From positions 62,001 through 126,000 of the forward strand of contig NZ_LSIC01000012.1 in assembly GCF_001556045.1 (NCBI RefSeq): a stretch of DNA of 64,000 nucleotides. The letters are read 5' to 3'. Both the position numbers and the translations under genes were made by a program. Source of the stretch: Bradyrhizobium sp. CCH5-F6 (lineage in GTDB: Bacteria; Pseudomonadota; Alphaproteobacteria; Rhizobiales; Xanthobacteraceae). Of the stretch, positions 17,061 through 26,494 are shown in pieces. The notes under the pieces are model-generated. The model searched no databases. It saw only the letters and a program-made list of their open reading frames with translations, and had not been told where the DNA came from. Position 1 is the first letter of the stretch. Every line of letters starts with the position of its first letter.

Positions 17061-19295
17061 TTGCGTAGACTTTCTTGGCGTCTGGTTCTGGCCGGCATCG
17101 CGATATCGGGGGCTTCGGCCGAAGAGTCGGTTCACGCCCAGACGGCACCGGCGGGATCTGCGGCCGGGCCCTTGCCGCCGGTCACGATCACGGCGCCCGA
17201 GGCGCCTCCCAGGCGCACGCGGCGCGCAGAGCCTTCGGCAAGGACAAACGCCGCGCGTCGGGCGCAGCGATCGCCGGTCACGCAGCCTTCATCGCAGCAG
17301 CAATCGAGCGCGGGCCTCTCCGCTGGTGCGACGCCAGGACGGGGCGACGTGTCGAGCGCGGTGACTGCGCTGCCGGCGGCGGTTACGGTGATGGACGCAC
17401 CGGCAATCAGCCGGCTGGCGGTCGCAACCTATGGCGACCTGTTCCGCTCGCTCCCGGGCTTCAATGTGTCCAACTACGGCCAGGGCGGCATCGGCTACGG
17501 GCTTTCGCTGCGAGGCTATACCGAATCCGAGCATGGCCGCGACATCGCCTATTACATCGACGGCGTCCCGCTCAACGAGGTCTCCTCGCTGCACACGCCG
17601 AACTATGCCGACCTCAACGTGCTGTTTCCGGAAACGATCAAGAGCATCGAGATCGTGCGCGGGCCGTTTTCGGTCGAGTACGGCGACTCCAATATGGGCG
17701 GCTCGGTCAACATCACGACCAAGCAGGCCGAGCCCTATGCCAGCCTCGGCATCTCCGGGGGCACGCAAGGCACTGCGCGGGGCGTTGCGACCTACAGCAC
17801 GACGCAGGGCGCGTGGCTGCCCTATCTGGCGTTCGAGGGGTATCACACCGACGGTTATCGCGATAACAGCTTCATCAATCGCTACAACTCGTTCAACAAG
17901 GTCACGACGACGCTTCCGGACGGCGCCACCGTGTCGTTCCGTGCACAGGCCTATGGCACCGAGTATGGCTCGCCGGGCTATGCCAGTCGCGACGCCGTTG
18001 CCGCCGGAACGATCTCCGAACGCTCGGCGACAAATCCGACCGACGGCGGCAACAAGCAACTGGAAAACCTCGTCGCCAACTACAGCTCCGGCGCACAGGA
18101 CCAGGAGCTGAAGGGCACCCTGTTCGTCAACCACCAGTTCTCGAACCGGTTCGCGGATTTCGGCGGCGGCCAGCGCGTGCAGCACGAGGACCGCACGATG
18201 GTCGGCGGCCGTGTCAGCAAGGTCTGGAGCGGTGCCATCGGCGACGACATTCCCGTGCAGGTCCTGCTCGGCAGCAACTGGCGCACCGATTTCATCGAGG
18301 CGTTTCAAGCGCCGACCATCGCACGCGCCGTGTCGGGTCCGGCCGCGGTCAATGTCGGATTGACCGAGACGAACATCGCCGGCTTCGGCCAGGTCCAGGT
18401 CAAGCCGCTGGCATGGCTCAAGTTCACGGCCGGCGGACGTTACGACCAGTTCTACTACGACATCAACGACCGCATCACGCCCGGCGGCACGCCGAACATT
18501 TCGAACGGCATCGCAAGCCCAAAAGCCGGCGTCGCCATTACGCCATTCAAATGGCTGGAGCTGTTTGCCAACTACGGCGAGGGTTTCCGCAGCATCGACG
18601 TACCCGCAGAGTTGATCGGCAACCCCGGCATTCAGCCATTCAGGATCGTCAGCCGCGAGGGCGGCGTCCAGTTCACATTCGATCGCTTCAGGCTGCTCGC
18701 GAGCTATTGGACGACGGACTCTGCCAATGAAGCGTTTCAGGCGGCGCCCGGTCTGCCCGTGACGTTCCTGGGGAAGGCCCAGCGCAACGGATACGACGTC
18801 GATGCCCGCTGGTACGTGATCAGGGATCCCGTCAACAACGTATCGCTATTCGCCAACTATGGCGGCGTCTCGGCCCGCCTCGTCGACGCGGCTCCCTCCT
18901 ACTTCGTTCCCAACGTGCCAAGCTACGTCGCCAATGTCGGCGTGGACTTCAACGTCGCGACGGTCAATGCGCAAATCCTGTCCGGCTCCGCCTATGTGAC
19001 CTTCGTCGGCAAGAAGAACCTGACGCAGGACGGCCTCATCACGACCTCACCCTACTCCCGCGTGACCGGCAAGCTCGCCTATACCTGGCCCGAGGGGTGG
19101 ACCGCGTTCACGCAGGCGACCTGGTATCCCGGTGATCGCCTCAGCGAGATCGCCATCAATTTCGGCGATCCCGTCGGCGCAAGAACGTCCGACATCTTCG
19201 TCAGCGCGCAGCCGACCATCGCCGTGCTTGCGGGCGTTTCATATCGTTTCCCCACCGTGATGGCCGCGACAAATCCAAAACTGGTGACCAAATGA
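17061..19295 (+). CDS. TonB-dependent receptor, probable nickel uptake, NikR-controlled
   Basis: A 744-aa outer-membrane receptor. The only in-frame start available is TTG at 17061 (TGA at 17043), with AAGGCGGGGGG upstream. It has a signal peptide (about residues 1-27), LPPVTITAP as TonB box, an Arg/Ala/Gln linker, a plug (SLPGFNVSNYGQGGIGYGLS, YYIDGVPLNE, IEIVRGPFSVEYGDSNMGG) and a beta barrel. Two perfect NikR operators lie just upstream, and the next gene, overlapping by ATGA, encodes a DUF4198 protein related to NikK-type nickel/cobalt periplasmic proteins. Nickel (or a Ni chelate) is therefore the likely cargo. nikR itself and an inner-membrane Ni transporter are not in the window. Confidence 0.9.
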   Translation: MRRLSWRLVLAGIAISGASAEESVHAQTAPAGSAAGPLPPVTITAPEAPPRRTRRAEPSARTNAARRAQRSPVTQPSSQQQSSAGLSAGATPGRGDVSSAVTALPAAVTVMDAPAISRLAVATYGDLFRSLPGFNVSNYGQGGIGYGLSLRGYTESEHGRDIAYYIDGVPLNEVSSLHTPNYADLNVLFPETIKSIEIVRGPFSVEYGDSNMGGSVNITTKQAEPYASLGISGGTQGTARGVATYSTTQGAWLPYLAFEGYHTDGYRDNSFINRYNSFNKVTTTLPDGATVSFRAQAYGTEYGSPGYASRDAVAAGTISERSATNPTDGGNKQLENLVANYSSGAQDQELKGTLFVNHQFSNRFADFGGGQRVQHEDRTMVGGRVSKVWSGAIGDDIPVQVLLGSNWRTDFIEAFQAPTIARAVSGPAAVNVGLTETNIAGFGQVQVKPLAWLKFTAGGRYDQFYYDINDRITPGGTPNISNGIASPKAGVAITPFKWLELFANYGEGFRSIDVPAELIGNPGIQPFRIVSREGGVQFTFDRFRLLASYWTTDSANEAFQAAPGLPVTFLGKAQRNGYDVDARWYVIRDPVNNVSLFANYGGVSARLVDAAPSYFVPNVPSYVANVGVDFNVATVNAQILSGSAYVTFVGKKNLTQDGLITTSPYSRVTGKLAYTWPEGWTAFTQATWYPGDRLSEIAINFGDPVGARTSDIFVSAQPTIAVLAGVSYRFPTVMAATNPKLVTK

Positions 19296-20080
19296 GCCGC
19301 ACCTTCTCTCGTCTCGTCCACACACTGCTGGCAACCGGGCTCGTTCTCGGTTCGATATCCTCGGCTTCGGCGCATGATGTCTGGCTCACGTTCTCGGGGC
19401 CGGCGACCGGACGCCGCGCCATCGTCAACTACGGTCATCCGGATGACCGGCCGCCGGCGTTTGCGGACAAGGTCGTGGACCTGTTCATGATCACGCCGAA
19501 AGGCCGCAGCTCGCTGCTCGACGGACTTGCGGGCGCATCGGACAACGGCATCCAGGTCGCACGAACGAGACCGTTCGACGATGCCGGGCATACGCTGCTC
19601 GCGGCGCGTTACGACAACGGATTCTGGGTCAAGACGAAAGACGGCTCCTATCGCAACGCCACCAGGCGGCTGGTGCCTGACGCCGCCGAGAGCTTCTGGT
19701 CCGGAAAGTTCGCAAAGGCGATCACGGGGGCTGACGCGCCGTGGCAGGAGGTGCTCGGACACGAACTCGAGCTTGTGCCGCTCACCGATCCAGCCAGGGC
19801 GAGGCCAGGTGAGGCGCTCAAGGTCAAGGTGCTGTTTCGCGGCAAGCCTCTCGCCGAGGCGGAGGTCGAACGCGGCGACGGCAAGACGGCCGTTGCAGAG
19901 AAGGACATTCCAAAATTCAAGACGGACGCCGAAGGCGTGGCGGCCGTTCCCATCGTCAAGCCGGGTCCCCATCTGCTGGTCATCGATCATCGCGCGGCGC
20001 CGTCAGTCACGCCGGATCAGGCGACGGCCGACCTCTACAATGCGACGCTGTGGTTCAACGTGGTGGCCAGACCGCGCTGA
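19292..20080 (+). CDS. DUF4198 periplasmic protein (NikK-like), nickel/cobalt uptake accessory
   Basis: A 262-aa secreted protein whose signal peptide ends at SASA, so the mature chain would begin with His-Asp-Val-Trp. An N-terminal His of this kind is a metal ligand in related NikK/DUF4198 proteins. The body has beta-sandwich character (DVWLTFSGP early; ELELVPLTDPARARPGEALKV-type segment about residue 160; KVLFRGKPLAEAEV). The start overlaps the receptor stop by 4 bp, so it is coupled to the NikR-controlled receptor. Likely role: receiving nickel in the periplasm. This rests on family and context. Confidence 0.85.
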   Translation: MSRTFSRLVHTLLATGLVLGSISSASAHDVWLTFSGPATGRRAIVNYGHPDDRPPAFADKVVDLFMITPKGRSSLLDGLAGASDNGIQVARTRPFDDAGHTLLAARYDNGFWVKTKDGSYRNATRRLVPDAAESFWSGKFAKAITGADAPWQEVLGHELELVPLTDPARARPGEALKVKVLFRGKPLAEAEVERGDGKTAVAEKDIPKFKTDAEGVAAVPIVKPGPHLLVIDHRAAPSVTPDQATADLYNATLWFNVVARPR

Positions 20081-20282
20081 ACGGCCCTGAGAATGAGGGC
20101 CGAGTGCACGGGGCGTTTCAAAGCAGACCGAGACCGTGCATCTCTGCGGAACCGATCTCGCATAGCGGCGATGGCAGCAGGTGTCAGGCGACAGTAGGAC
20201 GCAACTCCCGATCGCCTGGGGTATTGAAGCCGCTCGTCTCGATGGTTATCGATTCAAAAAGTCGTCTCGATCGGAGGAACGC

Positions 20283-20690
20283 ATGAGCACCATTACCGGC
20301 GGCTGCCACTGTGGCGCGATCCGCTATCAGGCCGAGGGCGACGCGATCGTGCACGCGTTGTGCCACTGCCGCGATTGCCGGCTTCACGCCGGCGCGCCCG
20401 TGGTCGGCTGGACGATGTACGCCGACGATGCCGTCAAGGTGACGAAAGGCGAGCCGAAGGTGTACAACTCCTCGGAACATGGCCGGCGGCACTTCTGCGG
20501 CGACTGCGGCACCGGCCTGTTCTATGTCAATGCCAGCATGCTGCCGGGCATGATCGACATCCAGAGCGCGACCTACGACGATCCCGCGGCCGTGCCGGCA
20601 ACGATGCAGATCCAGGTCGCCGAGCGGCTTCGCTGGATGGAGCATGCGCACGAACTGCCGGCGTTCGACCGCTATCCGCCGCAACCGTAG
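20283..20690 (+). CDS. GFA-family (glutathione-dependent formaldehyde-activating-like) protein
   Basis: A 135-aa cytosolic zinc protein of the GFA/CENP-V fold: GGCHCGAIRY, then LCHCRDCRL, then FCGDCGTGLFY give the zinc-binding cysteine sets. GGAGG lies about 5 bases before the ATG at 20283; the frame extends upstream without homology. It is on the opposite strand to, and convergent with, the Cus efflux operon and is separated from the nickel operon by 200 bp. GFA proteins are often annotated as S-(hydroxymethyl)glutathione synthase but most have no proven activity. Confidence 0.85.
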   Translation: MSTITGGCHCGAIRYQAEGDAIVHALCHCRDCRLHAGAPVVGWTMYADDAVKVTKGEPKVYNSSEHGRRHFCGDCGTGLFYVNASMLPGMIDIQSATYDDPAAVPATMQIQVAERLRWMEHAHELPAFDRYPPQP

Positions 20691-20758
20691 CGGCGGCGGA
20701 TGACGCGGGCTCTTCCGGCGTCATCCAGGGATTGGCAACGCTCGGTCCGTGCGCCAGC

Positions 20759-21295
20759 TCATTGATGATGGCGGTGGCGATGGCGTTGCGGAACGCCGTC
20801 GGACGTGTACCCGCGCAGCTCGGCGTATCGCGCCAATTGCGCCTGATCGAGAACCGCCGCGGTGCGCAGGTGATATTTGAGATGAGCCTGCCGCAGCTCG
20901 CCCTGTGTCTTCGCGATGGCTGCGGTGGCGGATCCCAGACTTTCGTCGGTGATCGTCCGGCTGGCGAACTGCCGATCCAGATCCGCCTCCCTCTCGATCA
21001 ATATGTTGCCGATGGGAGTGGTCTCGGTCTTCATCTCGGAGAACATCACCTCGACCTTGCGCCGCTGCTCCGGATTCAATCCGAGCTGGTCCGCGAGCTC
21101 GAGCACGTGGGAGGGCCCGGGATATCCATTGAGCTCGGCCGCGAGCGCGAGCCCCATGCCGCGCCCCGCCCGCAGATCGCCGATCTGCTGGTCCGAGAGC
21201 GCCTTGATGTGGCGGGACTGCATGCCGGCGTACGGCGTCTGCGCCAAACCGGCAGCCGGCGCGAGCAAGGCGATGATCAAAACGACGATCTTCAT
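20759..21295 (-). CDS. Spy/CnrX-like periplasmic heavy-metal sensor protein
   Basis: A 178-aa periplasmic helical protein. The signal peptide is cleaved near GLA-QT. The mature part contains IKALSDQQIGDLRAGRGMG, LADQLGLNPEQRRKV and a QLARYAELRGY end, the pattern of Spy/CpxP/CnrX-type (LTxxQ) proteins. These bind misfolded proteins or sense metals (CnrX, ZraP). The C-terminus is RHRHRHHQ, a clear metal-binding His tail. It is last in the Cus-type efflux operon, 35 bp after cusA, so a periplasmic copper or cobalt/nickel buffer is the likely role. Confidence 0.8.
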   Translation of the reverse strand: MKIVVLIIALLAPAAGLAQTPYAGMQSRHIKALSDQQIGDLRAGRGMGLALAAELNGYPGPSHVLELADQLGLNPEQRRKVEVMFSEMKTETTPIGNILIEREADLDRQFASRTITDESLGSATAAIAKTQGELRQAHLKYHLRTAAVLDQAQLARYAELRGYTSDGVPQRHRHRHHQ

Positions 21296-21330
21296 GATTT
21301 TTCACCCATGTTGCAGGACATCCACCAACA

Positions 21331-24300
21331 CTACTCGGCGGCTTGCGGAACGTACACTCCCATCACCGCTTCCTCGGTAAGTTCGCCACCCGGCGGCAGC
21401 CCCTGCCCCTTCGCCAGTCCGAAAATCGCGGGGATCACGATCAGCGTCAGCAGCGTCGAGGATATCATGCCGCCGATCATCGGCACCGCGATGCGCTGCA
21501 TGATCTCGGCCCCCGTACCGGTGCTCCACATAATCGGCAGCAGGCCCGCCATGATGGCGACCACCGTCATCATCTTGGGCCGGACGCGTTCGACGGCGCC
21601 TACCATGATGGCGTCGTGGAGATCCCGCCGCGTGAAGACCCCGCCCTCGGCGCCGCGCTTCGCCTTCATCTCAGCCAGCGCGTGATCGAGATAGATCAGC
21701 ATCACGACGCCTGTTTCGGCGGCGACGCCCGCGAGCGCGATGAAGCCGACCGCGACGGCGACCGACAGGTTGAAGCCCAGCCACCACATCATCCAGATGC
21801 CGCCGACCAGCGCGAACGGCAGCGACAGCATGACGATGAGGGTCTCGGTCATGGCCCTGAAGTTCAGGTACAGCAGCAGGAAGATGATCGTCAGCGTCAC
21901 GGGGACCACGATCTTCAGCCGCGCTGCCGCGCGCTGCAGATACTCGTACTGGCCGCTCCAGACCACGTAATAGCCGGAGGGGAACTGAATGCTCTCCGTC
22001 ACGGCGCGTTGCGCATCGGTGACGTAGCTGCCGATGTCGCGATCGCGGATGTCGACATAGACGTAGGTCGCGAGCTGGCCGTTCTCCGTCCGGATCGACG
22101 TCGGCCCGCGCGCCGGCTCGACCTTGGCAACCTCGCCGAGCGGTACGGCGCCGCCCGCGGGCATCGGCACCAGTATGTCGCTGGCGATCGCCTTGGGATT
22201 GTCGCGCATGTCGCGCGGATAGCGCATGTTCACCGCGAACCGCTGCCGGCCTTCCACCGTCGTCGTCACGGTCTGACCGCCGAGAGCGGCGGCGACGGTG
22301 TCCTGCACGTCCTGGATCAGGATGCCATAACGGGCGAGCGCCTCGCGATCGGGCACGATCTCCAGATAGTACCCGCCGATGCCGCGTTCGGCGTAGGCCG
22401 AGGACGTGCCGGGGACGGACTTGATCACCCGTTCGACCTGCCGCGCCAGCCGGTCGATCTCGACGAGGTCGGTGCCGATCACCTTGACGCCGACAGGGGT
22501 GCGGATGCCGGTAGACAGCATGTCGATGCGCGCCTTGATCGGCATGGTCCAGGCGTTGGAGACGCCCGGAAACTGCAGCGCCTTGTCCATCTCCGCGACC
22601 AGGCTGTCGACGGTGACGCCGGGCCGCCACTGCTCCCTGGGCTTCAGGTTGACGATCGTCTCGAACATCTCGGTCGGCGCCGGGTCGGTGGCGGTCGCCG
22701 CCCGCCCCGCCTTGCCGAAGACGGACGCGACCTCCGGAAAGGACTTGATGATGCGGTCCTGCGTCTGCATCAGTTCCGCCGCCTTGGTCACCGAGATGCC
22801 CGGCAGCGTCGTCGGCATGTAGAGCAGCGTGCCTTCGTCCAGCGTCGGCATGAACTCGGTGCCAAGCTGGCGCGCCGGCCAGATCGTGATGGCGAGCACG
22901 ACGAGCGAGGCCAGGATCACCAGCGTCTTGGCGCGCAGCACGCCCTTGATGACCGGCCGGTAGATCCAGATCAGGAAACGGTTGATGAAATTCCTGTGCT
23001 CCGGCACGATCCTGCCGCGGACGAAGATCACCATCAACGCCGGCACCAGAGTGACGGACAGCAGGGCGGCAGCCGCCATCGCGAAGGTTTTCGTGAACGC
23101 CAGCGGGCTGAACAACCGCCCCTCCTGCGATTCCAGCGTGAAGATCGGCATGAACGACACGGTGATGATCAGCAGGCTGAAGAACAGCGCGGGCCCGACT
23201 TCGGACGCAGCGTCGATCAGGATCTGGACGCGCGACTGATCGGGCCTGGCGCGTTCGAGGTGCTTGTGGGCGTTCTCGATCATGACGATCGCGGCATCCA
23301 CCATGGCGCCGATCGCAATCGCGATGCCTCCGAGGCTCATGATGTTCGATCCCAGTCCCAGCAGCTTCATGGCGCCGAACGCCATCAGCACGCCGACCGG
23401 CAGCATCAGGATCGCGACCAGCGCGCTGCGGACATGGAGCAGGAACACGATGCAGACGAGCGCGACCACGATGCTCTCCTCGAGCAGTGTGTGCTTGAGC
23501 GTATCGATGGCCGCATAGATCAGGCTGGAGCGATCGTAGACCGGGACGATCTCGACCGAGTTCGGCAGGCTGCTGGCGATCTCCCGGAAGCGCTTCTTGA
23601 CGTTCTCGATCACGTCGAGGGCGTTGACGCCGAAGCGCTGCAATACGATGCCGCTTGCGACTTCGCCCTCACCGTTCAGCTCGGCGATGCCGCGCCGCTC
23701 GTCCGGCCCGAGTTCGACATTGGCGACGTCGCGAAGCAGCACCGGCGTGCCGTTGCTCGTCTTCAGGACGATGTTGCCGAGATCGTTGATGCTCCTGATG
23801 TAGCCCTTGCCGCGAATGACGTATTCGAACTCCGACAGTTCGACTGTACGTCCGCCGACGTCGGCATTGCTGGCGCGGATCGCCTCCCGGATCTTCTGCA
23901 TGCTGATGCCGCGATCGCGCATCCGCTGCGGATCAAGCACCACGTTGTACTGCTTGACGAAGCCGCCGATGCTGGCCACCTCGGCGACGCCTTCCGCCTT
24001 GGCCAGCGCGAACTTCAGATTCCAGTCCTGGATCGTGCGCGTGTCCGCGAGGTTCAATTGCCTTGATATCACGGCGTACTGATAGACCCAGCCGACGCCA
24101 GTCGCGTCGGGCCCGATGGTCGGGGTGACGCCGGCGGGAAGCCTGGACGACGCGCCGTTCAAAAACTCCATGACGCGCGAGCGCGCCCAATAGATGTCGG
24201 TGCCGTCCTCGAAGATCACGTAGACGAACGACACGCCGAAGAAGGAGAAGCCGCGCACCACCTTCGATTTCGGCACGGTCAGCATTGCCGTCGTCAAGGG

Positions 24301-24501
24301 ATAGGTGACCTGGTCCTCGATCACTTGCGGCGCCTGGCCGGAATATTCTGTGTAGACGATGACCTGCGTGTCCGAGAGGTCCGGAATGGCGTCCAGCGGC
24401 AGATGAACCAGGGCGTAGAGGCCGGCGGCGGCCGCAAAGCCGGTGCCGAACAGCACCAGCAGCAGATTGCGCGCCGACCAGGCGATGATGCGGGCGATCA
24501 T
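21331..24501 (-). CDS. cusA: heavy-metal RND efflux pump, CusA/CzcA family
   Basis: A 1056-aa inner-membrane proton-driven RND transporter with 12 TM helices and two large periplasmic loops. The metal-RND signature DAIPDLSDTQVIVYTEY is near the N-terminus, and DGTDIYWARSRVMEF follows. The pore region matches E. coli CusA (FGKAGRAATATDPAPTEMFE, then REQWRPG, then RIDMLSTGIRTPVG). Of CusA's three Cu(I)-binding methionines, the one in RIDMLSTG is kept, that after QWRPG is Val, and the first is displaced by one residue. So copper/silver export is likely but not certain. It overlaps cusB by ATGA. Confidence 0.9.
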   Translation of the reverse strand: MIARIIAWSARNLLLVLFGTGFAAAAGLYALVHLPLDAIPDLSDTQVIVYTEYSGQAPQVIEDQVTYPLTTAMLTVPKSKVVRGFSFFGVSFVYVIFEDGTDIYWARSRVMEFLNGASSRLPAGVTPTIGPDATGVGWVYQYAVISRQLNLADTRTIQDWNLKFALAKAEGVAEVASIGGFVKQYNVVLDPQRMRDRGISMQKIREAIRASNADVGGRTVELSEFEYVIRGKGYIRSINDLGNIVLKTSNGTPVLLRDVANVELGPDERRGIAELNGEGEVASGIVLQRFGVNALDVIENVKKRFREIASSLPNSVEIVPVYDRSSLIYAAIDTLKHTLLEESIVVALVCIVFLLHVRSALVAILMLPVGVLMAFGAMKLLGLGSNIMSLGGIAIAIGAMVDAAIVMIENAHKHLERARPDQSRVQILIDAASEVGPALFFSLLIITVSFMPIFTLESQEGRLFSPLAFTKTFAMAAAALLSVTLVPALMVIFVRGRIVPEHRNFINRFLIWIYRPVIKGVLRAKTLVILASLVVLAITIWPARQLGTEFMPTLDEGTLLYMPTTLPGISVTKAAELMQTQDRIIKSFPEVASVFGKAGRAATATDPAPTEMFETIVNLKPREQWRPGVTVDSLVAEMDKALQFPGVSNAWTMPIKARIDMLSTGIRTPVGVKVIGTDLVEIDRLARQVERVIKSVPGTSSAYAERGIGGYYLEIVPDREALARYGILIQDVQDTVAAALGGQTVTTTVEGRQRFAVNMRYPRDMRDNPKAIASDILVPMPAGGAVPLGEVAKVEPARGPTSIRTENGQLATYVYVDIRDRDIGSYVTDAQRAVTESIQFPSGYYVVWSGQYEYLQRAAARLKIVVPVTLTIIFLLLYLNFRAMTETLIVMLSLPFALVGGIWMMWWLGFNLSVAVAVGFIALAGVAAETGVVMLIYLDHALAEMKAKRGAEGGVFTRRDLHDAIMVGAVERVRPKMMTVVAIMAGLLPIMWSTGTGAEIMQRIAVPMIGGMISSTLLTLIVIPAIFGLAKGQGLPPGGELTEEAVMGVYVPQAAE

Positions 24502-25919
24502 TTGTGCTCTCCCGCCGCATGGCCCGCGTCGGAGGCCTGAGGAGCAGCCTCGGCGAAGCCTTTGAGCGCGGCCTTCAGATTGCTCTCCGCATCGATCAGG
24601 AAGTTGGCGGATGTGACCACCGCCTCGCCGTCCGCAAGACCGTCCCGCACCTCGATATAGCCGCCACCGCGCCGGCCGAGCTTCACGTCCCGCGGCTCGA
24701 AGCGCCCGTCCCCCTTGTCGACGAGAACGGCCTGGCGCGTGCCGGTGTCGAGCACCGAGCTATCCTGTACCGCCAGGACCGGCGCGCCATCTGCCGTGTC
24801 GATGTCGGCATCGACATACATGTCCGGCAGCAGCGCCGCGTCGGGATTGGCGAGCTCGATCCGGACGCGAACCGTCCGGGTATCGCGGTTCACCTGCGGA
24901 TAGATCACGGCGATCTTGCCGGTGAACGCGCGGCCGGGAAAGCTTCGCGCGCGCACCGCAACGGACTGCCCCACCCCGATATTGCCGAGATCGCGCTCGG
25001 CGACGTCGACCAGCGCCCAGACCAGCGAAGTGTCAGCGATCCGGAACAGCACATCGCCGGGATTGGCACGCATGCCTTCGATCGCGTTGCGCTCGAGCAC
25101 GATCCCGTCGCGCGGCGCCGACCAATGGATGGTGACGGGCGCGACGCGCGTCTTCTCCATCTCGGCGATCACCTGCTCGGGGACGTCGAGATTGACCAGC
25201 CGCTGCCGCGAGCCGCGGCCGTACGACTCGACGCCGCCGACGGTCTTCGAGGTGATCGTCGCGAGATACTCGGCAGCCGCAGACGCGACCGCCGCGCTGT
25301 AGATCTCCATCACCGGCTGGCCGGCCTTCACGCGGGTGCCGGTGGTGACGTCCGCGACCTTCTGCACGAAGCTTTCGGCGCGCATCGCGATCACCGAGAC
25401 GCGGCGTTCGTCCAGCTGAATTGTGCCGGGCGCCTTCACCAGCACCCGGATTGATCGCCGCGCCACCGGCTCGGACTTCACGCCGGTGCGCTGGATCTTG
25501 CCGGGCGACAGCTTCACCGTCCCGTCGTCAACGTCGTCACCTTCGTAAACGGGGATGTAGTTCATTCCCATCGGATCCTTCTTCGGCACGGGCGAGGTGT
25601 CGGGCAGCCCCATGGGATTGCGGTAGTAGAGAATTTTTCGCGACGCGGCCGCTTGCGATGGCTTCGACTCTGCAGGGGCTGCCTGATCGTCATCGTAGAC
25701 CGGCAGATAGTCCCGCCCCCGCTCGTCCTTCCGCGGCCCGGCCGACCAGAGCGGCGCGCCGCTCGGATCGCGGTAATAGAGCGGAGTTTTGGCACCGCCT
25801 GCCGTGGCCGAGACGACCTCGGCATGGACGGACGAGCCGCCGTCGTTCATGAGCCAGAAAACGCCCAGGGCCAGGCTGCCAGTGAGCGCGAGTGCGGTGA
25901 GAAGACGTTGCGTGTTCAT
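24498..25919 (-). CDS. cusB: RND efflux membrane-fusion protein, CusB family, with two heavy-metal-binding repeats
   Basis: A 473-aa periplasmic adaptor that links the CusA pump to an outer-membrane channel. One N-terminal anchor helix (about residues 8-23) is followed by two HMBD repeats: residues 47-76 (LYYRDPSG...YLPVY) and 97-127 (LYYRNPMG...DPMGMNYIPVY). The second has the canonical PMG/PMGM methionines; in the first they are replaced. Then come the hairpin/lipoyl region (VADVTTGTRVKAGQPVMEI) and beta-barrel domains. The ATG at 25919 starts the signal-like sequence; frames further upstream look non-coding. It overlaps cusA. No cusC-like outer-membrane gene is in the operon. Confidence 0.9.
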   Translation of the reverse strand: MNTQRLLTALALTGSLALGVFWLMNDGGSSVHAEVVSATAGGAKTPLYYRDPSGAPLWSAGPRKDERGRDYLPVYDDDQAAPAESKPSQAAASRKILYYRNPMGLPDTSPVPKKDPMGMNYIPVYEGDDVDDGTVKLSPGKIQRTGVKSEPVARRSIRVLVKAPGTIQLDERRVSVIAMRAESFVQKVADVTTGTRVKAGQPVMEIYSAAVASAAAEYLATITSKTVGGVESYGRGSRQRLVNLDVPEQVIAEMEKTRVAPVTIHWSAPRDGIVLERNAIEGMRANPGDVLFRIADTSLVWALVDVAERDLGNIGVGQSVAVRARSFPGRAFTGKIAVIYPQVNRDTRTVRVRIELANPDAALLPDMYVDADIDTADGAPVLAVQDSSVLDTGTRQAVLVDKGDGRFEPRDVKLGRRGGGYIEVRDGLADGEAVVTSANFLIDAESNLKAALKGFAEAAPQASDAGHAAGEHK

Positions 25920-26001
25920 CGCCAGATACCGCGTGCCGCGGGCGCGCGTCCATGTAAACGGGAAAGAGAAGTTCGGGCGCCGTCCGGCGGCGCCCGAAGG
26001 C

Positions 26002-26394
26002 TCACTTCGTCGCCTTGACGATGACCTTGCTGGTGACCGTCTCAGGCTCGCCCTGCACCTTCGCCGAGAGCGTGACCTGATAGCGGCCGGCCATCGGCAG
26101 GTCGGTCTTGAAGGCATAGACGCCCGGCTCTTGGGACGGCAGCGGCGCGACGGCCGACTCCATGTCGGCCATGCCGTCAGGCGCCATGTCCACGCGAGTC
26201 CTGAAGATCACCGCGTCGGAGACCGGCTTGCCGGTCTGCTTGTTTGTCAGGCGAACGGCGAGCGTGACGTCGTCGCCCTTCTTCATCTCGGGATTGACCG
26301 GCTCGAAAGCGTAATCGCCTGCCCCCGCCATGGCGGCCGAAGCGGCGAGCGAAAGGGTGGCGGCAAGAGCCGCAGCGCTGAATCTGAAAAGCAT
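26002..26394 (-). CDS. YtkA/FixH-like secreted protein of the Cu efflux operon
   Basis: A 130-aa protein with a cleavable signal (MLFRFSAAALAATL... to AMA) and one beta-sandwich YtkA/FixH-like domain (NPEMKKGDDVTLAVRLTNK, FRTRVDMAPDGMADM, YQVTLSAKV). The Met-rich loop MAPDGMADM could bind Cu. AGGACAGGAA precedes the ATG. Such proteins accompany CusBA in many alphaproteobacteria. It lies between the Met/Cys-rich protein gene and cusB on the same strand. Inferred role: periplasmic Cu binding or delivery to the pump. Confidence 0.8.
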   Translation of the reverse strand: MLFRFSAAALAATLSLAASAAMAGAGDYAFEPVNPEMKKGDDVTLAVRLTNKQTGKPVSDAVIFRTRVDMAPDGMADMESAVAPLPSQEPGVYAFKTDLPMAGRYQVTLSAKVQGEPETVTSKVIVKATK

Positions 26395-26494
26395 TTCCTG
26401 TCCTCATGAATTGATCTTCCGCCGTGACGCATGACGCGCGCACGTCAGCCAGCGACGCGCGCAGCCGTGCGCACGCGTCGTTAAATTGGCGAGA

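Noticed and set aside
21343..24066. 907-codon open frame on the plus strand opposite cusA
   Set aside because: Antisense shadow of a GC-rich gene: low-complexity His/Arg/Asp composition, no domain; cusA has full family motifs.
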